Assembly (NCBI GenBank): GCA_020632875.1
Contig: JACKET010000015.1
Location: 62,001 to 126,000 of the forward strand
DNA length: 64,000 nt
Reading direction: 5' to 3'
From: Alphaproteobacteria bacterium
GTDB lineage: Bacteria > Myxococcota_A > UBA796 > GCA-2862545
Shown: in pieces, positions 1-8,480 of the stretch
How the letters are laid out: each line of letters begins with the position of its first letter
How positions within the stretch are numbered: the first letter of the stretch is position 1
Program-made: the position numbers and the translations under genes
The notes under the pieces: model-generated
Told to the model about the DNA's origin: nothing
The model's input: only the letters and a program-made list of their open reading frames with translations
The model's database searches: none

Positions 1-1942
1 TCCCGCCACCGAGCGCGACCAACTGCGGGTACAGCCCACCCGACGACACGAGCCCGGCCTCACGGCACGCGTCGACCTCCTCCTCCGACAGGTCGTCGGC
101 GGCGTCGATCCAGAGGTTCAGCACATCGATGTCGAGGAGCGCCTCGGGCTCCTCGGCGTAGGCGACATCCAGGAACAGCTCGTAGTCCTCCTCGGTGGGG
201 TAGAGCGACACCCCGCGCTGTTCTCCGGCGTTCCCGAGCAGCACCGCGACCGCCGCGTCGAGCACGCCGTCGAAGCGGAACAGCACGTGCTCCGAGTGGG
301 ACCGCCAGGGCGCCAGCGCGCACAACGTCTCGAAGGTCTCGGCCCACAGGGGCAGGTCGGTCGTGATCCCCGGTGCGGACAGGCCCTGGAAGTGCTCGAC
401 CATCGACGCCACCACGACGTCCAGGTCGGGGGTGCTGTCGACCACCTCGACCCCGATACCCGCGGGCTCGACCAGCTCCCGGAGGCGCTCCGCGAGGGCC
501 GGATCGGAGGTGAGAAGGCGCTGTGGGCGGGCGGGCCTCCCGGGTGCCGGCGGCCCCGAGAACGCGGGCCGGAGGACCTGGAGCAGCGAATCGCCGACCA
601 CGATGGGCCCGACGCCCCGGATCATGCCCGACCCGCGCTCGACCACGATGAGCATGCCCTCCACGTCCACGTCGTCGATCGCGAGCACATCCTCGATCAG
701 CGCGACCTCCCACGGGTGCCTGCTGACGGGCAGGTCGCGGAGGTCGGGGAGCCTGGGCTCGACCGCCCCTCCGCCGATTCCGAGCGCATCGCGAAGATGC
801 GCCTCCAGGACGGGTGGGAGATCGGTGGGCAACAGTGCGCGGACCTCGGCGCTCCGCCCGGCCGCAGCCGCCTCCGTGGGCGTGAGCCCATCGAGCGCGG
901 GGATGGGTCGATGCGGCCAGTCGAGAGCGTGCGTCGTGCGGAAGTCGAGCTCCGCGCCTTCCGGATCGTCGGTGTCGAGCATCTGGGTGTCGAGGACCAC
1001 CCTCCGGCCACGGGGATCCGACGGGGGCAGCCTCGTGTCCGCCACGTCCTCCGACAGGACGTGGAACGGCTTGCCGACCCGCGCTTCCCAGAGGGCGGCG
1101 AGCTTCGCGAGGCGGCCGCGGCTGTTGACGTCGAGGGTGACCGTCTTCGCGCCGTCGGGCCGGAAGGTGCCGAGCACGACGGGGGTGTCCTGCTCCGGCG
1201 AGGGCCCCACCACGGACGCGAAGTCGTCGCCGACATCCGCATCGTCCCACTTCCGCAGAGTGGTCTGGACCTTCTTCCACGTGAGGTCGAGCGTCGCGGT
1301 CAGGAGCTCGATCGGATCCCCGTCGCCATTCACGAACTGCGGGGTGCGCTCGGCCTCCCGGATCGCCTGAATGACCGGCCGCGCCGTGCGACGCGAGACC
1401 TCCGGCGGGAGCGGGCCCTCGTGGGGTCTCGCCGCCAGGTACGCCTGGACCGCGTCGATCCGGGAGGGGGGTCCCATGATCACGGAAGTGCCCTCGAGCT
1501 CGATGTGCCCTTCGACGGGCATCAGGAAGGCCGCGATCCACTGCCCCACCTCGAGCTGGTAGGACGCCGCGCGTTCCTTGACGTCCCAGGAGATGCCGGT
1601 CACCACGTCCTCCAGGCGGAGGCCTTCGCCGGGGATGACGGTGACGATCTCGAACACGCCGAACCAGGCACGCGACCAGTCGTCGACGACCTCGCGCTCG
1701 GCGCGCGGGAGCTTGCCCGCCGCCGCCCGGAACCGCTCGAGCAGCGAAGGCGCGTCGCCGACCGGCGCGATCAGCGCGAACGAGACCCCCACCCGCACGA
1801 GATCCTCGTGCGGCTCGTGGGAACCGATCCAGCAGCGGATGCCCTCGGCCAGCGCGTCGGGGTGGTACCGGGCGGCCCATTCGCCCACGCGATCCCGCAT
1901 CTTGTGCATCCGCGCGATCCGCTTGTCTCGATCCTGTGCCAT
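1..1942 (-). CDS. Large uncharacterised protein, C-terminus beyond the left edge
   Basis: An ATG at 1942 opens a frame that stays open to base 1, giving 647 residues with the C-terminus missing. I do not recognise the family as a whole. Residues about 342-362 contain a W-x4-P-x-P-AL-x-G-x-TP-x-EA pattern. That pattern is known from the toxin-binding domain of Xre/MbcA/ParS-type antitoxins and from SEC-C-associated proteins. Near residue 571 is an NAGEQRGVSLYPTEEDY stretch typical of uncharacterised conserved domains. There is no signal peptide or membrane segment, so it is probably cytoplasmic. It is the last readable gene of a minus-strand run that includes the GyrB-like gene. Codon use is like its neighbours. 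A longer antisense-like frame over the same DNA is a high-GC artefact. Confidence 0.75.
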   Translation of the reverse strand, partial: MAQDRDKRIARMHKMRDRVGEWAARYHPDALAEGIRCWIGSHEPHEDLVRVGVSFALIAPVGDAPSLLERFRAAAGKLPRAEREVVDDWSRAWFGVFEIVTVIPGEGLRLEDVVTGISWDVKERAASYQLEVGQWIAAFLMPVEGHIELEGTSVIMGPPSRIDAVQAYLAARPHEGPLPPEVSRRTARPVIQAIREAERTPQFVNGDGDPIELLTATLDLTWKKVQTTLRKWDDADVGDDFASVVGPSPEQDTPVVLGTFRPDGAKTVTLDVNSRGRLAKLAALWEARVGKPFHVLSEDVADTRLPPSDPRGRRVVLDTQMLDTDDPEGAELDFRTTHALDWPHRPIPALDGLTPTEAAAAGRSAEVRALLPTDLPPVLEAHLRDALGIGGGAVEPRLPDLRDLPVSRHPWEVALIEDVLAIDDVDVEGMLIVVERGSGMIRGVGPIVVGDSLLQVLRPAFSGPPAPGRPARPQRLLTSDPALAERLRELVEPAGIGVEVVDSTPDLDVVVASMVEHFQGLSAPGITTDLPLWAETFETLCALAPWRSHSEHVLFRFDGVLDAAVAVLLGNAGEQRGVSLYPTEEDYELFLDVAYAEEPEALLDIDVLNLWIDAADDLSEEEVDACREAGLVSSGGLYPQLVALGGG

Positions 1943-1993
1943 GGCAGCCTCCGGTCGGAGACGGGGTGTACCACGTGCCCAGGGTGCGATCGC

Positions 1994-2152
1994 TCAGCTC
2001 GCGAGCGACAGGAGCCACCACAGCAGCGCCGCGCTCGCGAAGATGCCCGCGACCCACAGCCAGAACCGCGCGTGCTCGATGAACACGGCGTGCACGACGG
2101 CCTCGACGACGGTGCCGACCAGCGTGAGCAGGAGCTCGAGGAGCACTTCCAT
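1994..2152 (-). CDS. Small single-pass membrane protein (52 aa)
   Basis: A 52-codon frame with an ATG start and TGA stop lies between the GyrB-like gene (30 bases upstream) and the large gene downstream. The N-terminal half is Leu/Val rich (MEVLLELLLTLVGTVVEAVV). Residues about 29-50 form a clear transmembrane helix ending in WWLLSLAS. No family is recognised. It sits in tandem with the flanking minus-strand genes, and this supports it being expressed. It could be a membrane anchor or a spurious short frame. Confidence 0.45.
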   Translation of the reverse strand: MEVLLELLLTLVGTVVEAVVHAVFIEHARFWLWVAGIFASAALLWWLLSLAS

Positions 2153-2182
2153 ACCGGAGCTACGCGCCTCCCCCCGGGAATA

Positions 2183-4018
2183 TTACACGCGCCACGCCGC
2201 TTCGACGAGGGCCCGCCGCGCCGCGGGATCATCGCCCATCAGGTCGTGGAACACCGCGTCGACGCGGGCCGGATCGTGGATCTCGACGCGCGCCAGCGTG
2301 CGGGTCGCCGGGTCCATCGTGCTGGCGCGCAGCTGGTCGGGCGTCATCTCGCCGAGGCCCTTGAACCGCTGGACGCGCGCCTCGGGGTGCGCGGCCCGCA
2401 AGGCCTCCAGCGCGGCGGCATCGAGCAGGTAGCGCTCCTCGCCGCCGAAGCTCGCGCGGTACAGCGGAGGCCGCGCGACGAACAGGCGGCCGGCCTCGAC
2501 CAGCGGGCGGAGATCGCGCAGGAAGAACGTCAGCAGCAGCGCGCGGATGTGCGACCCGTCGGGATCCGCATCGGTCATGACGACGACCCTCGCGTACCGA
2601 CAGGCCTCCGGGTCGCAGCGCTCCCCTACGCCGCAGCCGAGCGCGTCGACGATGGCGGAGAGCTCGGTGTCCTTCAGGACCTGGTCGAGCCGGGCCTGCT
2701 CCGCGTTGCGCACCTTGCCGCGCAGCGGGAGGACCGCCTGGAAGCGCGCGTCCCGCGCCTGCTTCGCCGAGCCCCCCGCCGAGGGGCCCTCCACGAGGAA
2801 CAGCTCGGACCGCTCGGGGTGCCCGGTCTCGCAGTCCGCCAGCTTCCCCGCCAGCGAAGCCGCGGCATGCCCGTGGGTCACGCGGCGCGCGGCGGTCGCG
2901 GCGATCCGGCCCCGTGCTGCCGCCGCGACCCGCTCGACCACCGCCGTGCGCAGCCCGGCGTCGGCCAGCGCCCGCCCGAGCTCCGCGCGGACCACGGCAG
3001 CCACCGCGCCGTACGCCTCCCGCGTAGCGAGGCGCGTCTTCGTCTGGCTCGCGAACTGCGGCTCCCGCACCCACACCGAGACGACCGCGAAGAGGCCCTC
3101 CAGCGCGTCCTCCTCGACGAATCCCGCGGCGCCCGCGTCGCGCAGCGCCTCCACCACGCCGGACGCGAATCCCCGCTCGTGCGTGCCGCCCTGCGCGTTG
3201 AACACGGCGTTCGTGAAGGCCCGCACGCGGCCGTGCCGCCCGTCGGTCCACAGCAGGCCCGCGTCCACGCGGATGCCGTCGCTCTCCCCCGCGAGTACGA
3301 GCGGCTCGGGATGCACGGGCTCCGAAGGGCCCGCCATCGCGGCGATCAGCGCGTGCAGGTCGGAGCCCGTGTCCCACCGGCGCACCTCGCCCGTCCGCTC
3401 GTCCGTCAGCCGGAGCGCGAGCCGCGGCAGCAGCCCCGACAGGTCCGCCAGCCGGTGCGCGAGGAACGCGAACGACCACTCGCATCGCTCGAACACCGCC
3501 GCGTCCGGGGCGAACCGGACGCGCGTCCCCGTGCGGTCCGCCGGCCCAACGTCCTCGAGGTCGCCGCAGGGCGCACCCCGCGCGTAGACCTGCCGCCAGT
3601 GCCGACCGCCGCGCCACACGTCGAGCACGAGGTGCTCCGCGAGCGCGCACACGCACGACAGCCCTACGCCGTGCACGCCGCCCGACACGCTGTACGCGCC
3701 CTGCCCGAACTTCGCCCCGGCGTGCAGCGTGGTCATCACGACCTCCGCCGCCGGACGCCCGTTGCTCGGGTGCGGCTCCACGGGGATGCCGCGCCCGTCG
3801 TCGTCCACGCTCAGCGACCCGTCTGCATGGACGCACACCTCCACGCGCGTGCAGGCCCCCGCGAGCGCCTCGTCCACCGCGTTGTCGACGAGCTCGTTCG
3901 CGAGGTGGTGCAGCCCGTGCGACCCCGTCCCGCCGATGAACATGGCGGGGTGCTCGCGGATCGCCTCGACGCTCCCGAGCACCTTGATCGCCCGCGCGGT
4001 GTACGTCTCCTCGTCCAT
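2183..4018 (-). CDS. Type IIA topoisomerase B subunit (GyrB/ParE-like), stand-alone
   Basis: This 611-residue protein has the full GyrB/ParE layout. The GHKL ATPase domain shows NELVDNAVDEALAG, DDGRGIPVEPH and VSGGVHGVGLSCV. A transducer domain follows, then the TOPRIM domain with catalytic Glu410, the MTDADPDGSHI metal-binding Asp483/Asp485/Asp487, and a QRFKGLGEM C-terminal motif. Such subunits provide ATP hydrolysis and strand passage together with a GyrA/ParC partner. At 611 residues it is at the short end and lacks the insertion of enterobacterial GyrB. Two oddities stand out: the highly conserved EGDSAGG is EGPSAGG here (Pro412), and no A subunit lies in the window. It may be the ParE of a dispersed pair or a specialised paralogue. 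The start is the ATG at 4018, 20 bases after the protease stop. Confidence 0.93.
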   Translation of the reverse strand: MDEETYTARAIKVLGSVEAIREHPAMFIGGTGSHGLHHLANELVDNAVDEALAGACTRVEVCVHADGSLSVDDDGRGIPVEPHPSNGRPAAEVVMTTLHAGAKFGQGAYSVSGGVHGVGLSCVCALAEHLVLDVWRGGRHWRQVYARGAPCGDLEDVGPADRTGTRVRFAPDAAVFERCEWSFAFLAHRLADLSGLLPRLALRLTDERTGEVRRWDTGSDLHALIAAMAGPSEPVHPEPLVLAGESDGIRVDAGLLWTDGRHGRVRAFTNAVFNAQGGTHERGFASGVVEALRDAGAAGFVEEDALEGLFAVVSVWVREPQFASQTKTRLATREAYGAVAAVVRAELGRALADAGLRTAVVERVAAAARGRIAATAARRVTHGHAAASLAGKLADCETGHPERSELFLVEGPSAGGSAKQARDARFQAVLPLRGKVRNAEQARLDQVLKDTELSAIVDALGCGVGERCDPEACRYARVVVMTDADPDGSHIRALLLTFFLRDLRPLVEAGRLFVARPPLYRASFGGEERYLLDAAALEALRAAHPEARVQRFKGLGEMTPDQLRASTMDPATRTLARVEIHDPARVDAVFHDLMGDDPAARRALVEAAWRV

Positions 4019-4037
4019 GCGCGCATCGTCGCACGGT

Positions 4038-5690
4038 TCAGGAGCGGCGCCTCCGTCCGAGGACCGCCGCGACGAGCAGCACGCCCCACGCGACGCCCGG
4101 CCGCGCCGAGGCGCAGCCGCAGCCCGACGGAGCGAGGAACGGATCGTCGGCGTCGAAGCCGGTGCCTCCGGGGTCCTTGCTGCCCGCGCACGTCGCGAGG
4201 AGCGTGAAGCCGCTCGCGCCGCCGTCGTAGCCGTCCGCCACCACGAGGTACGTGCGGTTCGCCTGGGCCTCGAAGGTGAGCTGCTCGTCCGACAGGTCGG
4301 AGCTGCCGCTGTTCGCGACGCACCCGTCGGCGTCGCACCCTCCGGCGAGATCCGTCGTCACGAACAGGTCGAGGTCCGAAGTGAGGTTCGACATCTTCAG
4401 CGTGACGGGGCCGTCCACGGTGGGCGTGATGGAGTACACCGCCTCGGGCCCGCTCGTGTTCCAGTCGACGCACGCGAACTGCTCGACGTCGTTGGTGCCG
4501 CCGACGCTCGTGCCCTCGACGGGGGTGCCGCACTGGAGCGCGGCCACGGGGGCGCACGCGGCGGCCGGCTCGGGGACGGGCGGCTCGTCGGGCGGCGCGG
4601 GCGGCGCCTCGCCCCCGGCGGGACACGTGATCGACAGCGTGTAGCCCGACTCCGCGCCGTCCCAGCCGTCCGCGACCACGACGTAGGTGCGCCCCGCGAC
4701 CGCTTCGATGGTCACGGACTCGGGCGTCGTGTTCGGACCGCCGCTCGAGCTGCAGTCGTTCGGGTTGCAGGCCGACCCGTTCGCTTCGGTGACGAACAGG
4801 TCCATGTCCGCGTCGAGGTCCGTCAGATCGACCGTCACGGGGCCGCTCACCGCGGAGCTGAAGCTGTACACGGCCTCCGGGCCGGTCGTCTCCCAGTTCG
4901 CGCAGCCCCAGGACTCGACGGTGCTGGCCTGTCCGTAGGTGCTGCCGCTCACGGTCTGGCCGCAGGACACCGTGGTCTCCACCTGGCACGAGCACACGGA
5001 GTACCCGGCGCAGTCGGGGTCCGCGCAGTCCGTGAGCCCGTCGGAGTCGTCGTCCACCCCGTCGGTGCAGCTCTGCTCCTGGGGTCCGCAGGTCGCGGGG
5101 TAGGCGTTGCAGACGCCGTTCTCGTCGTCGGTGTGCAGCGAGCGCGCGCTCGTCCCGCCCGGGTAGGCGTAGTACATCGTCGCCGACGACGTGCTCGAGT
5201 GGTCGAGGCCCAGCCAGTGCCCGTTCTCGTGCGCCGAGATGCTCTGCAGGTCGGTGTCGCCCCAGCCCGGGTTGCTGGTCGTCGTGAAGTCGAACCCGAC
5301 GCCGTTGAACACCTGGTCGCCGCTCGACAGCTCGCAGCCCCAGCCCCACTGCGAGAACGTCACGGCGATGACGCCGTTCACGCTCCCGAGGGACCAGTCC
5401 CAGTTGTTCTCTTCGAAGCTGATGATGTTCGTGCTGTCGTTCAGGCTGTAGTACTGGCTGACGTTCCCGCCGTTGTCGTGCTGGAAGCCGGAGCAGCAGC
5501 TCGTGGGGGTCGACCACACGTCGAATCCGCCCGTCACCGCCGCGGTGACCTCGGCATCCGAGAGCTGCGAGTACATCGGGGAGCCGCCGCGGGTCAGGTG
5601 CCACGTCGTGACGCCGTTCCAGTGGGTCGGGGTGCCCTGGCAGGTCGACAGGGGCTGGTACGCGTGGGCCGCGAGGAGGAGCGCGATCAC
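4038..5690 (-). CDS. Secreted metzincin-like metalloprotease with PPC domains and MYXO-CTERM-like tail
   Basis: The 550-residue product starts at GTG 5690, overlapping the upstream stop as GTGA, with a short signal peptide (MIALLLAAHA). The catalytic zinc motif HENGHWLGLDH has His154, Glu155, His158 and His164, and it is followed by a Met-turn region (SATMYYAYPGG). This is the matrixin-type HExGHxxGxxH signature. An Asp-rich calcium-type segment (DGVDDDSDGLTDCADPDC) leads to two tandem Cys-bounded beta domains resembling pre-peptidase C-terminal domains (about residues 255-375 and 395-510). The C-terminus has GCGCAS, a hydrophobic helix and RRRR, as in MYXO-CTERM sorting tails. Expected activity is extracellular or surface-anchored proteolysis. 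Longer upstream starts would remove the signal peptide and were rejected. Confidence 0.88.
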   Translation of the reverse strand: MIALLLAAHAYQPLSTCQGTPTHWNGVTTWHLTRGGSPMYSQLSDAEVTAAVTGGFDVWSTPTSCCSGFQHDNGGNVSQYYSLNDSTNIISFEENNWDWSLGSVNGVIAVTFSQWGWGCELSSGDQVFNGVGFDFTTTSNPGWGDTDLQSISAHENGHWLGLDHSSTSSATMYYAYPGGTSARSLHTDDENGVCNAYPATCGPQEQSCTDGVDDDSDGLTDCADPDCAGYSVCSCQVETTVSCGQTVSGSTYGQASTVESWGCANWETTGPEAVYSFSSAVSGPVTVDLTDLDADMDLFVTEANGSACNPNDCSSSGGPNTTPESVTIEAVAGRTYVVVADGWDGAESGYTLSITCPAGGEAPPAPPDEPPVPEPAAACAPVAALQCGTPVEGTSVGGTNDVEQFACVDWNTSGPEAVYSITPTVDGPVTLKMSNLTSDLDLFVTTDLAGGCDADGCVANSGSSDLSDEQLTFEAQANRTYLVVADGYDGGASGFTLLATCAGSKDPGGTGFDADDPFLAPSGCGCASARPGVAWGVLLVAAVLGRRRRS

Positions 5691-6235
5691 AGGGCACCTC
5701 CGAACGGCACGTCGGAGACGGCCTCCACGAGATCGTCGATGGCGTCGAAGGCGAGCGGGCTCTGGGTGGCGGGCCCGACGCGGCCGAGCCGGTCGCGCTC
5801 CATGAGGTGCTCGGTCAGCAGGTCCTGTGCGAGGTGCCCGTCCTCGACGTGCCACACGGACTGACCGAGTGCCGTGAAGTACCAGCGCGAGTCGCGCTCG
5901 CGGACGAACGCCACGATGCGCTCGCCGGCCGCGAGGCGCGCATCGCCCGCGATGAACACGGTGCGCTCGGGCAGCACGCCGCCCGCCTGCCGGACCGTGA
6001 TCGTCCGCGGGGCTTCGCCGCCCAGCACGTCGACGATGCGCAGCTCGGTGTCGGTGTACACCATCCGCTCGGTCTGTACGACCACCGACCCGCCGACGAC
6101 CGCTTCGACCAGAGCGTGCGATTCGTCCGCTTGTTCATGAACATCCATGACCACCATGGTGGTGGCACGGGCTACCGAGACCGGCACACATGCCAGCCCG
6201 AACACGAGGAAGAGCTTCAAGACAAACCTCGGCAC
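5687..6235 (-). CDS. Exported protein of unknown function
   Basis: About 182 residues begin at GTG 6235 (TTG 6241 is an alternative). The N-terminus, PRFVLKLFLVFGLACVPVSV, is a good signal peptide ending near ARA. The mature part contains ERMVYTDTELRIVDVLGG and ERIVAFVRERD segments that look like a beta-rich domain. I recognise no catalytic motif. It overlaps the metalloprotease gene by four bases, so translation is probably coupled; a chaperone, inhibitor or processing role for the protease is possible but is only inferred from position. The reading frame runs further upstream into intergenic repeat DNA. That extension lacks a plausible start and is not considered coding. Confidence 0.7.
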   Translation of the reverse strand: MPRFVLKLFLVFGLACVPVSVARATTMVVMDVHEQADESHALVEAVVGGSVVVQTERMVYTDTELRIVDVLGGEAPRTITVRQAGGVLPERTVFIAGDARLAAGERIVAFVRERDSRWYFTALGQSVWHVEDGHLAQDLLTEHLMERDRLGRVGPATQSPLAFDAIDDLVEAVSDVPFGGAL

Positions 6236-6603
6236 AATCAAATGCAAGCGACGGCCGCAACGATGGCCGTCCCGCTGCGAATAGCATTCGCACCGGGAGT
6301 CGGCTCGTACGAAGTGTGAAGAACCTGTCGGGAAGCCAGCCCACCCCCTGTCCCATTCACAGGGAGGAGTCAGCGGCTTCAAGCCGCTGAAGGCTCCCGG
6401 TCGGGGGAATTCGGGTCTGACCCGAATGGGACACCCGATCCTCTCGTGCTGGCGGGCCTCATCGCGAGGCTCTGGCACGATCGGGACAGGGAGACCGGAA
6501 ATCTGCGGGCCGACCCCGGCGCCTCGACGGCGCGAAATCCGCCTCGACCAAGGCTTTTGTCGCAACAGCCGCATTCCGGATCCAGGGCGTGGTACACGGC
6601 AGC
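6236..6603. other. Intergenic region between divergent genes
   Basis: There is no convincing gene in this 368-base gap. It separates the minus-strand exported-protein gene from the plus-strand acetyltransferase, so it must hold both promoters, though I see no clear -35/-10 pair. Its middle is occupied by a palindromic repeat element annotated separately. A perfect 8-bp inverted repeat ATTCGGGT-CTG-ACCCGAAT lies at 6409-6427. TGTCCCATTC (6349-6358) is mirrored by GAATGGGACA (6424-6433), bracketing the element. Confidence 0.6.
6355..6403 (+). repeat. Palindromic repeat element, intergenic copy
   Basis: These 49 bases recur exactly, in reverse complement, at 15015-15063 inside the GST gene. The core TCAGCGGCTTCAAGCCGCTGA is a near-perfect palindrome able to form a 9-bp hairpin with a TTC/GAA centre. 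Here the element is flanked by a 10-bp inverted repeat (TGTCCCATTC / GAATGGGACA), so the whole unit may span 6349-6433. It contains no gene. Confidence 0.85.
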
Positions 6604-7206
6604 ATGACCTGGACCTCCCCACCCCGCCTCGACGGCCTGCACATCGACACGCCGCGCCTCGTCCTCCGCACGCTGCGAATCGACGACGTCGACGCCATCT
6701 TCGCGTCCGTGGCGCGTTCCCGGCACGTGCTGCTGCCCTGGATGACCTGGGCGGGCGACCAGCACCGCGATCCCGTCGAGACCACCGCCTGGGTCGCGTC
6801 GCAGGTCCTCGTCTCGCGCCGGCCGGTCGGCCCGGACGGCGTGGCGGTCGGGATGTTCGGCCGGGACGGGCGATTCGTGGGCATGACGGGCATCCACGCC
6901 GTGCGCCCGGACGTGGCGTCGGTCGAGATCGGCTACTGGGTCGACGCGCCGCAGATGGGCCAGGGGCTCTGCACCGAAGCCATGCGGCACTGGCTCGCCT
7001 GGCTCCTCACCCCGAGCGAGGCCGGCGGGATGGGGCTCAACAAGGCGTCGGTCTTCTGTGCCGAGCCGAACGTCGCGTCCCGGCGGGTCGCGGAGAAGCT
7101 CGGCATGACGCTCGAGGTCCAGCGCCGCGCGCACCATCGGGTCGAAGGGTACGGCGTCGTCGGGCAGCTCGGCTGGGCGGCATTCGCCGGTGAGTGGCAG
7201 CCCTGA
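6604..7206 (+). CDS. GNAT-family N-acetyltransferase (RimJ/RimL type)
   Basis: The 200-residue protein opens with LHIDTPRLVLRTLRIDDVDAI, the usual N-terminus of RimJ/RimL-type acetyltransferases. It continues with the EIGYWVDAPQMGQGLCTEAM acetyl-CoA-binding region (Q/R-x-x-G-x-G/A type) and the NVASRRVAEKLGM helix that positions the acceptor. It should transfer acetyl from acetyl-CoA to an amine, either a protein N-terminus or a small molecule; the substrate cannot be told. The ATG at 6604 is preferred over the ATG at 6589 because the family motif begins soon after it. Its stop TGA overlaps the ATG of the ThpR gene (TGATG), indicating coupling. Confidence 0.9.
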   Translation: MTWTSPPRLDGLHIDTPRLVLRTLRIDDVDAIFASVARSRHVLLPWMTWAGDQHRDPVETTAWVASQVLVSRRPVGPDGVAVGMFGRDGRFVGMTGIHAVRPDVASVEIGYWVDAPQMGQGLCTEAMRHWLAWLLTPSEAGGMGLNKASVFCAEPNVASRRVAEKLGMTLEVQRRAHHRVEGYGVVGQLGWAAFAGEWQP

Positions 7207-7736
7207 TGCGCTGCTTCGTCGCGATCGACCTGCCGGATGACGTGACCGAGCGCCTGCTCGCCGTGCGCCCCGCACCCGGCCCCGGCATCCGCCCGGTCCC
7301 GCGCGAACAGATGCACGTCACGGTGCTGTTCCTCGGCGATCAGGATCCCGACGCCGTCCGCGAGGCGCTCCTCGATCTTCGAATCCCGGCGTTCTTCATG
7401 ACGATCGGAGGCCTCGGCCACTTCGAGGGCCGCACCGGTGCGCACATCCTCTGGGCCGGCGTCACCCCGACGCCCGCTCTGCTCGAGGCTCGCGCCGCCG
7501 TGGTCGACGCGATGTCCGACATCGGATTCGACATGAAGGAAGAGGACTATCGGCCGCACGTCACGCTCGCCCGCGTCCGCATCGACCGCGCCGGCCCCCT
7601 CGCGCCGTTCCTGCTCCCCTCGCTGCCACCGCAGACCGTCGAGGTCACCGAGCTCGTCCACTTCACCAGCGAGCTCGGCCCGGACGGCCCCCTCTACCGG
7701 AAGCACGCCGTCGTCCCGCTCCTCCGACTCAGCTGA
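7206..7736 (+). CDS. thpR: RNA 2',3'-cyclic phosphodiesterase (LigT/ThpR)
   Basis: The 176-residue product starts MRCFVAIDLPDDV, a hallmark of ThpR. It carries the two HxTx catalytic motifs of the 2H phosphoesterase family, HVTVLFLGD (His37) and RPHVTLARV (His118). The enzyme hydrolyses 2',3'-cyclic phosphate RNA ends to 2'-phosphates and ligates some tRNA halves in vitro; it acts in the cytoplasm. Length fits the family. It shares one base with the acetyltransferase stop and converges with the phosphatase gene, overlapping its 3' end by 8 bases. Confidence 0.93.
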   Translation: MRCFVAIDLPDDVTERLLAVRPAPGPGIRPVPREQMHVTVLFLGDQDPDAVREALLDLRIPAFFMTIGGLGHFEGRTGAHILWAGVTPTPALLEARAAVVDAMSDIGFDMKEEDYRPHVTLARVRIDRAGPLAPFLLPSLPPQTVEVTELVHFTSELGPDGPLYRKHAVVPLLRLS

Positions 7737-8445
7737 CGGTGATGAACCGCCGCTCGGGCAACAGCAGCGCCGTGAGCCGCTGGAACATCGCACCCGCGCC
7801 CGTGTCGATGGCGATCACGGCGTCGCTGTCGAGCGGGGCGTGGCGGGGACAGTGCCCCATCACGATCGGTCGGTCGAGCGGGAGCATCGACTCCGGGTCG
7901 TTCTTGCGCCACAGCAGGTCGTCGGGATGGTGGGCGGCGAGGTGCGGGACGACCTCGTCGGCGTGGAGCCCTCCGAGGGTCCGGTCGCTCGGGACCCCGG
8001 CGTGGGCGAGCCAGAAGCGGTGGCCCCGCACGTCGAGGTCGATCGTGAGGTGCAGGGCGTTGACCCAGTCGCTGTGGGCGCGGGGGACGTTGCGCCAGTC
8101 GTCGGGCGAGGCGTCGTAGGAGTCGAGCGTGGCTGCGCCGCCCATGCGCGCAGACAGCGCGTAGGGGTCGAAGCCCTGGCCGGACGCCCACTGCGCGAAC
8201 CACAGGTCGTGGTTGCCGAGCACGCCGCTGGCGCCGCACGCGATGAGCGCTTCGATGCACTCGCGGGTGTCGGGACCGCGATCGCAGATGTCGCCGAGCA
8301 CCAGCACCGGGCGATGGAGCCGCTCGAGCAGCGGCAGGAGCAGATCCGCGCGACCGTGCACGTCGCCGATGATCGCCACGGACCCGAGCTCCACGCGGTG
8401 GACCCGCTCTCCGGTCCAGCTCGGTGGGGGCCCGGGATTCGGCAT
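7729..8445 (-). CDS. PPP-type metallophosphoesterase
   Basis: The 238-residue protein contains the ordered metal-binding motifs of the PPP/calcineurin-like family: GDVHG (about residue 28), GDICDRG (about 51) and GNHD (about 78), plus C-terminal His-containing motifs (LAHAGVPS, MGHCPRH). It therefore hydrolyses phosphoesters using two metals. The compact size resembles bacterial PrpA/PrpB-type Ser/Thr protein phosphatases and ApaH relatives. The choice between protein phosphate and dinucleoside polyphosphate substrates cannot be made from sequence alone. It is transcribed towards the ThpR gene with an 8-base 3' overlap, so antisense interference is possible. Confidence 0.9.
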   Translation of the reverse strand: MPNPGPPPSWTGERVHRVELGSVAIIGDVHGRADLLLPLLERLHRPVLVLGDICDRGPDTRECIEALIACGASGVLGNHDLWFAQWASGQGFDPYALSARMGGAATLDSYDASPDDWRNVPRAHSDWVNALHLTIDLDVRGHRFWLAHAGVPSDRTLGGLHADEVVPHLAAHHPDDLLWRKNDPESMLPLDRPIVMGHCPRHAPLDSDAVIAIDTGAGAMFQRLTALLLPERRFITVS

Positions 8446-8480
8446 GTAAAGCCCCTATCCCGCGCCGCTCCGCCTGGTGC

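Noticed and set aside
60..2057. Long minus-strand frame and long plus-strand frames over the first 4 kb
   Set aside because: They are Arg/Pro/Gly-rich shadow frames typical of high-GC DNA. The frame starting at ATG 1942 has normal amino-acid composition and hydrophobic patterning.
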